This document shows, in pieces, positions 42,456 through 50,376 of a DNA stretch of 64,000 nucleotides. This DNA comes from Mycolicibacterium sp. CR10 (GTDB taxonomy: Bacteria; Actinomycetota; Actinomycetes; Mycobacteriales; Mycobacteriaceae). Position 1 is the stretch's first letter. Each line of letters begins with the position of its first letter. The translations under genes were made by a program, and so were the position numbers. Below the pieces are notes generated by a model. It made no database searches. It was not told the DNA's origin and saw only the letters and a program-made list of their open reading frames with translations. The DNA is taken from the NCBI RefSeq assembly GCF_005222675.1, contig NZ_STGE01000068.1:372001-436000 (forward strand). The letters are read 5' to 3'.

Positions 42456-43616
42456 ATGAGATTGCCGACGATGAGTCCGACATCCGCGCAGCGCACTGCC
42501 GCCGAACGCTGGTTCCTCCAGCGCGGCTTGCCCGCCGTGCTGCGTCCGGGCACCCTGGTGCGACGGGTCTGGCTGAGGTCCGTGCCCGCGCTCGCGGCCT
42601 TCGCCGTGACGATGGCGTTCTCGATCGTGGTCGTCACCGTGACCGGCAAGCACACGATCGACATCGACGGCACCCCGACCCGCACCGAGTGGTTCATCCT
42701 GGTGACCGTCGTGCTGGTGCTCCCGGCGGCTGCGCTGGTGGGCTGGCTGGTGTCGCGGATCGAGGATGCGCGCCAGCGCTTCGCGATATCGGTGGCGGCC
42801 CTCGCGGTGGCGGCACTGAGCACCGTATTCGGGGGCCCGAGCCCGTTCATCGTCATCGACGTGATCGTGGAGGCCGTGGTCATCGCGGCGATATTGCTCT
42901 GCACCGCAACGGGAATCGGATCGGTGCTGGGGTGGGCCGTACACATGACGATGGCCAACCTCGCGTCGATGGGAAGCATGCTGCTTCGAGCGCTTCCGGT
43001 GATGCTGCTGACCGTGCTGGTGTTCTTCAACGGACCGGTGTGGACGATGGCGTCGACCGTCAGCCGTGGCCGGCTCTGGATGGCACTGCTGTTCCTGTTC
43101 CTCATTGCCGCGACATTCCTGGTGTCCAGCACGCTGGGCCGGGTCCGGCCCATTTTGCTGCCGGATGCCAAGGAGCCCGAGGACGCCCAGAGGCTGAGCG
43201 GGACACCGTTCGAGACGATGCCCGACCGACCACGCCGCGTGCCCCTGTCGAAGGCCGAACGGATCAATGTGGTGTTCGTGCTCGCGCTGTCCCAGATCAC
43301 GCAGGTGCTGACCGTCTCGATGGTCACGGGCCTGCTGTTCTTCGTCTTCGGGCTGATCCTGATCAGCCCGGAGATGCTGGCCGCGCTGACCCGCAACGGA
43401 TCCACCGACGGTCAGATCCTGGGAATGACGCTTCCGGTACCCCAGTCGCTCATCCAGGTGGCGATGTTTCTCACCGCCTTGACCTTCATGTACCTGGCCG
43501 CGCGCACGGTCGGCGACAAGGAGTACCGCGCGCAGTTCCTCGATCCGCTGATCGACGACCTCAGGCTGACGTTGGTCGCCCGCGACCGCTACCGGACCGC
43601 GACGGTGGCGAAGTGA
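42456..43616 (+). CDS. Polytopic membrane protein (Rv2113-like)
   Basis: A 386-residue membrane protein with about nine hydrophobic segments. It begins TSAQRTAAERWFLQRGLPAV, a cytoplasmic motif shared with the next gene (RQIHDWFLHRGLPLVL), so the two are paralogues. A hydrophilic loop near residue 245 (AKEPEDAQRLSGTPFETMPD) is followed by LSKAERINVVFVLALSQ, also shared. Function is unknown; the M. tuberculosis counterpart beside dop is Rv2113. ATG 42456 is taken as start, and ATG 42471 is an alternative. It overlaps the next gene by GTGA. Confidence 0.82.
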   Translation: MRLPTMSPTSAQRTAAERWFLQRGLPAVLRPGTLVRRVWLRSVPALAAFAVTMAFSIVVVTVTGKHTIDIDGTPTRTEWFILVTVVLVLPAAALVGWLVSRIEDARQRFAISVAALAVAALSTVFGGPSPFIVIDVIVEAVVIAAILLCTATGIGSVLGWAVHMTMANLASMGSMLLRALPVMLLTVLVFFNGPVWTMASTVSRGRLWMALLFLFLIAATFLVSSTLGRVRPILLPDAKEPEDAQRLSGTPFETMPDRPRRVPLSKAERINVVFVLALSQITQVLTVSMVTGLLFFVFGLILISPEMLAALTRNGSTDGQILGMTLPVPQSLIQVAMFLTALTFMYLAARTVGDKEYRAQFLDPLIDDLRLTLVARDRYRTATVAK

Positions 43617-44779
43617 GCGGGTCCACGCCGCAGTCGCGACAGATCCACGATTGGTTCCTGCACCGCGGCCTGCCTCTGGTGCTCACCCGCCGGGTGCGCT
43701 CACGCGCCCTGATCGCGCGTTCGGCGCCGATGGTGGCAGGGCTCGGTGCGTTGACCGCGGTGACCATGTTGCTGGCCGACTGGACCGGCGACCATCCCGA
43801 TTACGGCTACATCGTGCGGTTGGCGATCATCACCGCAACCCTGGCCGCCGCGCCGTTCGCCCTGTACGTGTTGCACCGGCGGGCCACCACCGCCTCGGAA
43901 GCCGGCCGGCGCACCACGGCGTTGCTGGTGATGGCGATCTTCGTACTCCTCATGCCGGTGATCGCATCCGGTTGGTCGGCGGCGGCGCTGGCCGAAGTCC
44001 CCGCTTTCCTCCTGGTGTCGCTGTTGGCGATCTGGTTCACCTATCTGGGTTTCGGTTCCATTCTGTTGTGGGCGTTTAGGTTTGCGTGGGTGCAGTTGGG
44101 CGCCCTTGGCACCCTGATGAGCCGGGCGCTACCGCTGCTGATGTTGACCGTGGTGGTGTACTTCACCGGCGAGCTGTGGCAGTTGGCCGCCCGGATGACC
44201 CGGCAAAGGCTATGGCAGACAATCGGTTTCCTCGCGGTGGTGGCACTGGTGTTCATGATCGCCACGATCCGCGACGAGGTCAGGGCGCTGCGTGAAGACC
44301 GGTCCGAAAACACCGACCCCACGGCGCTTCTCGTCGGCACGCCGCTGCAATCGGCCGACGGGCATCCCCCACCGCGCACCGCGCTGTCACTCGCCGAGCA
44401 GGTGAACGTCGTCGCCGTCATGGTCGTTGCGCAGGCAATTCAGGTCGCGCTGTTCACCACCGGGCTCTTCATGTTCTTCCTTGCGCTGGGCATCATCGCC
44501 ATCCCCGACGACGTGACGGTGTTGTGGGCGGCGGAGGAAACCTGCACCGTCGGCGAACCCCCCTGCGCCGGAACCTGGTTCGGCATCCACATCCCGATCC
44601 CGCAGACCGTCGTGCACACGTCGCTGTTCGTCGCCGTGCTGTCGGGTCTCTACTTCACCGTCAGCACCAGCGTCGACCCGCTGTACCGGCAACGCTTCTT
44701 CGAGCCGTTGATCGCCGATGTCGCGGTGAGCTTGGCCGGCCGCGATGCCTATCTCGAAAGGGAAAAGGAGACAACCTGA
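43613..44779 (+). CDS. Polytopic membrane protein, paralogue of the upstream gene
   Basis: A 388-residue membrane protein with the same layout as its neighbour: N-terminal WFLHRGLPLVL, a block of helices, a cytoplasmic loop with LLVGTPLQSADGHPPPRTAL and then LSLAEQVNVVAVMVVAQAIQ. Two cysteines (EETCTVGEPPCAG) in an outer loop may form a disulfide. GTG 43613 overlaps the previous stop by GTGA and its own stop overlaps the next ATG. The open frame reaches back to 42386, but that is the shadow of the first paralogue. A heteromeric complex of the two is likely (inference). Confidence 0.82.
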   Translation: MSGSTPQSRQIHDWFLHRGLPLVLTRRVRSRALIARSAPMVAGLGALTAVTMLLADWTGDHPDYGYIVRLAIITATLAAAPFALYVLHRRATTASEAGRRTTALLVMAIFVLLMPVIASGWSAAALAEVPAFLLVSLLAIWFTYLGFGSILLWAFRFAWVQLGALGTLMSRALPLLMLTVVVYFTGELWQLAARMTRQRLWQTIGFLAVVALVFMIATIRDEVRALREDRSENTDPTALLVGTPLQSADGHPPPRTALSLAEQVNVVAVMVVAQAIQVALFTTGLFMFFLALGIIAIPDDVTVLWAAEETCTVGEPPCAGTWFGIHIPIPQTVVHTSLFVAVLSGLYFTVSTSVDPLYRQRFFEPLIADVAVSLAGRDAYLEREKETT

Positions 44780-45381
44780 TGGACGACGTGTTCGGCAAAA
44801 GGTACGGCGAGGTGCTCCTCGTCCGACTCGGCGATGCGGGCCCGCAGGCCACCGTCTACAACACCTTTCCGCTCAACGACTGCCCGGCCGACCTGTGGGG
44901 CCGACTCGACGCGCAGGCGATCGCCACCGAGAACGGCGCGGCGGCCGCACTGCTCAACGGCCCGCGCTACTGGTTGATGAGCCATATCGAGAAGGCCGGC
45001 GGCACGGAGTTGGAGACCCGGACGTTCGGAGGCATCGAGATGCTGCGCCAGGCGACGGTCGACTTGTCGTCGATGAACCCGGCGCCGTATTCCGTCAACG
45101 AGGTGGATCGCCGGGCCGTCTTCGTCTTCGACGCCGGACGACCGGTTTTCGAGCTCGTCGACCCCGGCGGCCGCCGCTGGGTGATGCAGACCTGGAGCCA
45201 GACGGTCGATCCCACGCTCACACTGGATGACCTTTCCACTCTCGCCGCCCGGCTCACGCTGCCGGAGGGCTGGACCTACGAGACCCGCACATTGGACAGC
45301 CCACTGACCGTCGACACCTCGACCCGCAAGGCCAGTGTCACGCAGGACGACCTGGCCAACAGCTACTCACTACGGGCCTGA
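44779..45381 (+). CDS. Conserved hypothetical protein (Rv2114-like)
   Basis: A 200-residue soluble protein with no recognised domain. It starts MDDVFGKRYGEVLLVRLGDA and contains an Asp-Pro/Trp-rich middle (VFELVDPGGRRWVMQTWSQT) that resembles small beta-barrel proteins. The ATG overlaps the preceding membrane gene stop by TGATG, with AAAGGAG as ribosome site, so it belongs to the three-gene unit next to dop. In M. tuberculosis Rv2114 lies in the same place. A role as the soluble partner of the two membrane proteins is only inferred. Confidence 0.75.
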   Translation: MDDVFGKRYGEVLLVRLGDAGPQATVYNTFPLNDCPADLWGRLDAQAIATENGAAAALLNGPRYWLMSHIEKAGGTELETRTFGGIEMLRQATVDLSSMNPAPYSVNEVDRRAVFVFDAGRPVFELVDPGGRRWVMQTWSQTVDPTLTLDDLSTLAARLTLPEGWTYETRTLDSPLTVDTSTRKASVTQDDLANSYSLRA

Positions 45382-45428
45382 CCGGGCACGATGCCGACTG
45401 ACGCCAGTGTCAATATCCAGCGGGCGCG

Positions 45429-45442
45429 GCGGCTCGAGCCGC
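45429..45442. terminator. Short hairpin after the membrane-protein operon
   Basis: GCGGC-TCGA-GCCGC is a perfect short inverted repeat 48 nt after the last stop of the operon. It has no U tract. It is a weak terminator candidate. Confidence 0.3.
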
Positions 45443-45568
45443 AGGAATTGGGTCCTGAACTGCACTTTTCGTGACGGATGAGGTCGCTGATGCTCCTGCG
45501 GTCTTTGCCGACGCAAAGATCAAGATCAGATTTCGATCAGACCTCAGATGGGTCACGGCTAGCGGTCC

Positions 45569-45574
45569 TAAACT
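45569..45574 (+). promoter_or_regulatory. Candidate -10 (TAAACT) for the DUF732 gene
   Basis: TAAACT is a good TANNNT hexamer in a locally AT-richer stretch. It would start a message with a leader of about 70 nt before ATG 45653. No clear -35 is seen. Confidence 0.4.
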
Positions 45575-45652
45575 TCCAGCACGCCGCGAACTCCTCGCGT
45601 GACCGCCCGGAGTAGGGGCGCCTTGTTGCTCCCGACGCCGAAGGAACTCGCC

Positions 45653-45940
45653 ATGAAGAAACTTCTCATCCCCGCCGCCGCCGTATTCGTGCTCGGAATG
45701 GCCTTCGCCGCACCGGCGCTGGCCGATGACGCCGAGTACAACGCCGCGCTGGAAGCCGGCGGCATCATCGGCAACGATGCGGCTTACGCGATGGGAATGG
45801 CTGTCTGCCAGGAGATCGCGGCAGGCGTCCCCGAGGGCACCACGGTGGTCTCGATCTACACCAACACCGGCAACGACATCACCGCGGAGCACGCACAGGT
45901 GCTCTACGATGCGGCCGCCGCCTACCTCTGCGGCGAGTGA
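45653..45940 (+). CDS. Secreted DUF732 protein
   Basis: A 95-residue exported protein. A Sec signal peptide (KKLLIPAAAVFVLGMAFAAP) ends in ALA-DDAE, so cleavage after Ala near residue 24 is expected. The mature part is about 70 residues with two cysteines (AVCQEI and YLCGE) that probably form the DUF732 disulfide. Mycobacteria carry many copies of this family; none has a clear function. ATG 45653 has AAGGA upstream. It ends 19 nt before the convergent mpa stop, with a strong hairpin between. Confidence 0.85.
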   Translation: MKKLLIPAAAVFVLGMAFAAPALADDAEYNAALEAGGIIGNDAAYAMGMAVCQEIAAGVPEGTTVVSIYTNTGNDITAEHAQVLYDAAAAYLCGE

Positions 45941-45967
45941 CCTCTGATCGCCACGGCGATCAGAGGT
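45940..45967. terminator. Strong bidirectional hairpin between DUF732 gene and mpa
   Basis: CCTCTGATCGC pairs perfectly with GCGATCAGAGG around a CACG loop, and an outer A-T pair makes a 12-bp stem. The hairpin overlaps both stop codons, so it can end transcripts from either side. There is no U tract. Confidence 0.6.
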
Positions 45968-47810
45968 ACTGACCCAGATTCGATTCGGTGTCGATCGCGC
46001 GGCTTGCGCTCGACGACTTGCCGGTGACCAGGGTGCGGATGTAGACGATCCGCTCGCCCTTCTTGCCCGAGATCCGCGCCCAGTCATCGGGATTGGTCGT
46101 GTTGGGCAGGTCCTCGTTCTCGGCGAATTCGTCGACGATCGAGTCGAGCAGGTGCTGGATGCGCAGGCCCTTCTGACCCGACTCGAGCACCGCCTTGATC
46201 GCGTTCTTCTTCGCGCGGTCGACGACGTTCTGGATCATCGCACCGGAGTTGAAGTCTTTGAAGTACATGACTTCCTTGTCACCGTTGGCGTAGGTGACCT
46301 CCAGGAACCGGTTGTCGTCAATCTCGGCGTACATCCGGTCGACGACCTTCTCGATCATCGCCTTGATCGTCAGGCCACGATCGCCGCTGAACTCGGAGAG
46401 GTCGTCGTCGTTGATCGGCAGGTTCTCGGTGAGGTACTTGCTGAAGATGTCCTGTGCCGCTTCGGCGTCCGGCCGCTCGATCTTGATCTTGACGTCCAGG
46501 CGGCCAGGCCGCAGGATCGCCGGATCGATCATGTCCTCGCGGTTGGAGGCGCCGATCACGATGACGTTCTCCAGACCCTCGACACCGTCGATCTCACTGA
46601 GAAGCTGTGGCACAACAGTGGTTTCGACGTCGGAGCTGACGCCCGTGCCGCGGGTGCGGAAGATCGAATCCATCTCGTCGAAGAACACGATGACCGGCGT
46701 GCCCTCCGAGGCCTTCTCCCGTGCGCGCTGGAAGATCAGCCGGATGTGGCGCTCGGTCTCGCCGACGAACTTGTTCAGCAGCTCGGGGCCCTTGATGTTG
46801 AGGAAGTACGACTTCGCCTCGCGGGCGTCATCCCCACGCACCTCGGCCATCTTCTTGGCCAGCGAGTTGGCGACAGCCTTGGCGATCAGGGTCTTGCCGC
46901 AACCGGGCGGGCCGTAGAGCAGCACACCCTTGGGCGGGCGAAGTGAGTACTCCCGGTAGAGATCCTTGTGCAGGAACGGCAGTTCTACCGCGTCGCGGAT
47001 CTGCTCGATCTGGCGGGTCAGACCACCGATGTCGTGGTAGCTGACGTCAGGCACTTCCTCCAGAACCAGATCCTCGACCTCGGCCTTCGGAATGCGCTCG
47101 AACGCATACCCGGCCTTGGTGTCGACCAGCAGCGAGTCGCCGGGGCGCAGCTTGCGCGGCCGGTCGTCGCCGAGCACGTCGTCGTCGTAACTGTCGGGCA
47201 GGTGCTCGTCGGCGACCAACGGCTCGGCCAGCCAGACGATCCGCTCCTCATCGGCGTGGCCGACCACCAGGGCACGGTGACCATCGGAGAGGATCTCGCG
47301 CAACGTGCTGATCTCACCGACGGCCTCGAAGTGACCCGCCTCCACGACCGTCAACGCTTCGTTGAGGCGAACCGTCTGACCCTGCTTGAGTTCCTTGGTG
47401 TCGATGTTCGGCGAGCACGTGAGCCGCATCTTGCGGCCCGAGGTGAAGACGTCGACGGTGTCGTCCTCCTGCACGGTGAGCAGCACACCGTAGCCGCTGG
47501 GCGGCTGACCGAGACGGTCGACTTCCTCGCGCAGGGCCAGCAACTGCTGGCGCGCTTCCTTGAGCGTGTCCATCAGCTTGGCGTTGCGTGCCGCCAGCGA
47601 GTCGATCCGCGCCTCGAGCTGGTGGATGTCGCGGGCGCTGCGCAGCCCGCTCTGCGGGCCGACCGCGTCTTCAAGCTGCTCGCGCAGCACGGCGGCCTCG
47701 CGACGAAGCTGTTCCAGTTCCGCAGCATCCTCAGGAGACAGGTGGTTATCGGGGGATGACCCAAAGGCTTCAGAGCCTTCTCGGGCCTCGGGACGCTCGG
47801 ACTCACTCAT
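45960..47810 (-). CDS. mpa: Proteasome-associated AAA ATPase Mpa
   Basis: Mpa recognises pupylated proteins, unfolds them and threads them into the PrcAB core. The 616-residue protein has an N-terminal coiled coil that binds Pup (AAELEQLRREAAVLREQLED; LAARNAKLMDTLKEARQQLL), tandem OB folds, and a AAA domain with GPPGCGKT (Walker A) and VIVFFDEMDS (Walker B). It ends in NLGQYL, whose penultimate Tyr docks into the alpha ring. ATG 47810 has AAGGAG upstream. In M. tuberculosis mpa (Rv2115c) has the same neighbours. Confidence 0.97.
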   Translation of the reverse strand: MSESERPEAREGSEAFGSSPDNHLSPEDAAELEQLRREAAVLREQLEDAVGPQSGLRSARDIHQLEARIDSLAARNAKLMDTLKEARQQLLALREEVDRLGQPPSGYGVLLTVQEDDTVDVFTSGRKMRLTCSPNIDTKELKQGQTVRLNEALTVVEAGHFEAVGEISTLREILSDGHRALVVGHADEERIVWLAEPLVADEHLPDSYDDDVLGDDRPRKLRPGDSLLVDTKAGYAFERIPKAEVEDLVLEEVPDVSYHDIGGLTRQIEQIRDAVELPFLHKDLYREYSLRPPKGVLLYGPPGCGKTLIAKAVANSLAKKMAEVRGDDAREAKSYFLNIKGPELLNKFVGETERHIRLIFQRAREKASEGTPVIVFFDEMDSIFRTRGTGVSSDVETTVVPQLLSEIDGVEGLENVIVIGASNREDMIDPAILRPGRLDVKIKIERPDAEAAQDIFSKYLTENLPINDDDLSEFSGDRGLTIKAMIEKVVDRMYAEIDDNRFLEVTYANGDKEVMYFKDFNSGAMIQNVVDRAKKNAIKAVLESGQKGLRIQHLLDSIVDEFAENEDLPNTTNPDDWARISGKKGERIVYIRTLVTGKSSSASRAIDTESNLGQYL

Positions 47811-47956
47811 GCTGAGCTCCTTTCCCACACCGGATGTTGGCGCGGTAACAACTTCAACGCTACCGGCGATTCAGTCTTTGTGTGCGCTGTAGGAATTCGA
47901 CACACCAGCAACACTGTTAGCCTTTGATGATCAGTCGTCCGAACGAGAGGACAGTC

Positions 47957-48475
47957 GTGACCCTGAAACCCCTCCTTACCAGCCTGACAGCTGGAGCCGC
48001 AACAGCCTTGGTCGTAGGCGCTGCGGCGGCGGGTGTGACCTCGATTGCAGTCGGCTCCGGCACTGCAGGCGCGCCCGCTGCGCCTGCCGTTCAGCCCGTC
48101 GTGTTCGACGTGCCACTGCCCGCCGCACCCGCCCCTGATCTGCAGGGACCGCTGCTGTCGACACTGACCGCGCTGTCGGGACCGGGCTCGTTCTCCGGCG
48201 GTAAGGCCAGCTACGTCCAGGGCGGCCTGGGTCGCATCGAGTCCCGGGTGGCCGACAACGGCTATAACAACGCCGCGGCCAAGGGTTACTTTCCGTTGAG
48301 CTTCACCATCGCCGACATCGATCAGAACGGCCCTGTGGCCACCGCCAACGTCACTGCATCGTCACCATCGGGTGCCGTGGCCACCCAGCCGCTGACATTC
48401 ATCGCGGGGCCGAGCCCGACCGGCTGGCAGCTCTCGAAGCAGTCGGCGATGGCGCTGATCTCGTCCGTGGGCTGA
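47957..48475 (+). CDS. Secreted MTB12/Cfp2-like antigen
   Basis: A 172-residue exported protein. The N terminus (PLLTSLTAGAATALVVGAAA) is a signal peptide with Ala-rich core and a likely cleavage site near residue 30. The mature part resembles M. tuberculosis MTB12 (Rv2376c), with QPVVFDVPLP at the start and GRIESRVADNGYNNAAAKG and WQLSKQSAMALISS near the end. Function is unknown. GTG 47957 has GAGAGGA upstream; the frame can extend to 47924 but this removes the ribosome-site spacing. LppK follows after 25 nt and has the same domain, so they are tandem paralogues. Confidence 0.82.
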   Translation: MTLKPLLTSLTAGAATALVVGAAAAGVTSIAVGSGTAGAPAAPAVQPVVFDVPLPAAPAPDLQGPLLSTLTALSGPGSFSGGKASYVQGGLGRIESRVADNGYNNAAAKGYFPLSFTIADIDQNGPVATANVTASSPSGAVATQPLTFIAGPSPTGWQLSKQSAMALISSVG

Positions 48476-48500
48476 TCTCTTTCGTGGTCCTTACCGATCT

Positions 48501-49124
48501 ATGACGCGGGTGCGTCGCACCGTCTTGGTCCTGAGTGCCGCCACAACTGTGGCGGCACTCGGGCTGAGCGGCTGTAGCGAGCCGTCACCCCCGGCTGTGT
48601 CGCCGTCGGTCGAGACCTCACCGCCACCATCTGTCGGCATGCCCGTGCCGGCGGTCCCCGCGCCCGGGGGACCTCCGCTGCCACCGGGCAGCGCACTGAT
48701 CGACGTGATGAGCAGGTTGTCCGATCCGGCGATCCCGGGTGACCAGAAGATCGCTCTCGTCGAACAGAGCACGCCCGACGAAGCTCCAAGCCTGGACCGT
48801 TTCGGTATCGCGCTGCGCGATAACGGTTCCTTGCCGCTGTCGTTCGAGACCCGAGATCTCGCGTGGTCACAAGCCAATCCCGGCAACGTCGTCGCGACGG
48901 TGGTGATCAGGACCGCCAACCCGCAGGGCGGCGAGTTCGTCTACCCGATGGAGTTCGTTCCGGCCGCGGGCTCGTGGCAGCTGACACGGCAGACCGCCGA
49001 TCTGCTGCTGCAGCTCGACGACGGGACCGCCCCGCCGCCGGCAGCACCGCCTCCCTCCCCGGCGCCGCCTCCTCCACCCCCGGCACCGCCTCCGTCCCCG
49101 GCACCGCCGACACCCACGCGCTGA
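48501..49124 (+). CDS. lppK: Lipoprotein LppK
   Basis: A 207-residue lipoprotein. The lipobox is LGLSGC, so Cys25 is the lipidated residue after signal peptidase II cleavage. The mature part has a Pro-rich linker (PPPSVGMPVPAVPAPGGPP), then an MTB12-like domain (LPLSFETRDLAWSQANPGNV; WQLTRQTADLLLQL) and an unusual tail of about 30 residues made nearly only of Pro, Ala and Ser. M. tuberculosis LppK (Rv2116) sits in the same place beside mpa. The Pro tail may span the cell wall (inference). Confidence 0.87.
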   Translation: MTRVRRTVLVLSAATTVAALGLSGCSEPSPPAVSPSVETSPPPSVGMPVPAVPAPGGPPLPPGSALIDVMSRLSDPAIPGDQKIALVEQSTPDEAPSLDRFGIALRDNGSLPLSFETRDLAWSQANPGNVVATVVIRTANPQGGEFVYPMEFVPAAGSWQLTRQTADLLLQLDDGTAPPPAAPPPSPAPPPPPPAPPPSPAPPTPTR

Positions 49125-49127
49125 ACG

Positions 49128-49424
49128 ATGTGGATCGGCTGGCTGGAGTTCGACATCCTGCTCGGCGACGTGCGATCGCTGAAGCAGAAGCGTTCGGCCA
49201 TCCGACCATTGATCGCGGAGCTGGCGCGCACGTTCTCCGTGTCTGCCGCAGAGACCGGCGCGCAAGATCTGCATCGCCGCGCAGAAGTCGGGGTCGCACT
49301 GGTGGCTGCCGACCGCTCCCATGTGGTCGCCGTGCTCGATGCCGCCGAGCGACTGGTGGCGGCCCGACCCGAATTCGAACTGCTGTCGACCCGTCGCGGG
49401 CTGCGGCGCAGCACCGATGACTAG
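49128..49424 (+). CDS. DUF503 family protein
   Basis: A 98-residue protein of the DUF503 (YlxP-like) family, seen in WIGWLEFDILLGDVRSLKQK and the later VGVALVAADRSHVVAVLDA. In other bacteria the ylxP gene lies beside ribosome-maturation genes, but the role is unknown. ATG 49128 stands 3 nt after the lppK stop. Its stop region overlaps the convergent trmI stop by 4 nt. Corresponds to M. tuberculosis Rv2117. Confidence 0.85.
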   Translation: MWIGWLEFDILLGDVRSLKQKRSAIRPLIAELARTFSVSAAETGAQDLHRRAEVGVALVAADRSHVVAVLDAAERLVAARPEFELLSTRRGLRRSTDD

Positions 49425-50293
49425 GGCTGCACCCCTTCTTGCTCCTCGCGTCTCTTCAGCTCCTCAGCTCCGCGGCCCTTCTTGCGAAGCGGAATCGGTG
49501 CGACAGCACCCGGCGCCAATTTGCGCACACTGATCAGAAATGCCGTATGCCCGCGCATCGTGTGTTCTGGGCGCACCGCCAGACCGACGACATGCCAGCC
49601 CCGCTGCATGCTCTCCCACGCCCGTGGTTCGGTCCAGCACTGTTGTTCGCGCAGTGCCTCGACCGTCTTGGACAGCTGGGTCACGGTAGCGACGTAGATC
49701 ATCAGCACCCCGCCGGGCACGAGTGCGTTCCCGACGGCGCTGAGGACGTCCCACGGCGCAAGCATGTCCAGCACCACGCGGTCCACTTCCGGGCCGGAGT
49801 AGTCGTTGAGGTCGGCGATCACCAGGTCCCAGTTCGGCGGCTGCTCACCGAAGAACGTCGTCACGTTGCGCACCGCGTGCTCGGCGTGATCGTCGCGCAC
49901 CTCGTAGGACGTCACCTGGCCCTCGGGCCCGACAGCGCGAAGCAGCGAACACGTCAAGGCTCCGGATCCGGCGCCGGCTTCGAGCACCCGTGCTCCGGGA
50001 AAGATGTCGCCCTCGTGCACGATCTGGGCGGCGTCCTTGGGATACACGACCTGAGCGCCGCGCGGCATGGACATGACGTAGTCGACGAGCAGCGGCCGCA
50101 GCACCAGAAACTGGTCACCGTTGGTCGACCGTACGACGCTGCCCTCGGGCTGCCCGATCACGTCGTCGAGGGAGATGATGCCGCGATGGGTGTGGAACTC
50201 GCCACCAGGCTTGAGCACCATCGTGTAGCGCCGGCCCTTCGCATCGGTGAGTTGCACGCGATCACCGAGTTCGAACGGACCGGTTCTTGGCAC
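49421..50293 (-). CDS. trmI: tRNA (adenine58-N1)-methyltransferase TrmI
   Basis: TrmI methylates N1 of adenine 58 in the T-loop of tRNA. The 290-residue protein has the N-terminal beta domain (FELGDRVQLTDAKGRRYTMV) and a Rossmann domain with SAM motif VLEAGAGSGALTCSLLRAVG and PWDVLSAVGNALVPGGVLMI. It looks nearly identical to M. tuberculosis Rv2118c, which acts as a tetramer. GTG 50293 has CAGGGTGA upstream. It is divergent from the RecB-like gene with 83 nt between starts. Confidence 0.95.
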   Translation of the reverse strand: MPRTGPFELGDRVQLTDAKGRRYTMVLKPGGEFHTHRGIISLDDVIGQPEGSVVRSTNGDQFLVLRPLLVDYVMSMPRGAQVVYPKDAAQIVHEGDIFPGARVLEAGAGSGALTCSLLRAVGPEGQVTSYEVRDDHAEHAVRNVTTFFGEQPPNWDLVIADLNDYSGPEVDRVVLDMLAPWDVLSAVGNALVPGGVLMIYVATVTQLSKTVEALREQQCWTEPRAWESMQRGWHVVGLAVRPEHTMRGHTAFLISVRKLAPGAVAPIPLRKKGRGAEELKRREEQEGVQP

Positions 50294-50364
50294 AGCTGTT
50301 CACCCTGCCAGTAGACGCGCCGCGGCCGAAGCCCGGGTTGCCCGGATATGTCGCACCCCGGTCA

Positions 50365-50370
50365 TACGCT
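50365..50370 (+). promoter_or_regulatory. Candidate -10 (TACGCT) for leaderless RecB-like gene
   Basis: TACGCT lies exactly 6 nt before ATG 50377, the ideal leaderless arrangement. The frame extends upstream to 50287, but that would overlap the trmI start. Confidence 0.5.
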
Positions 50371-50376
50371 GAACTC

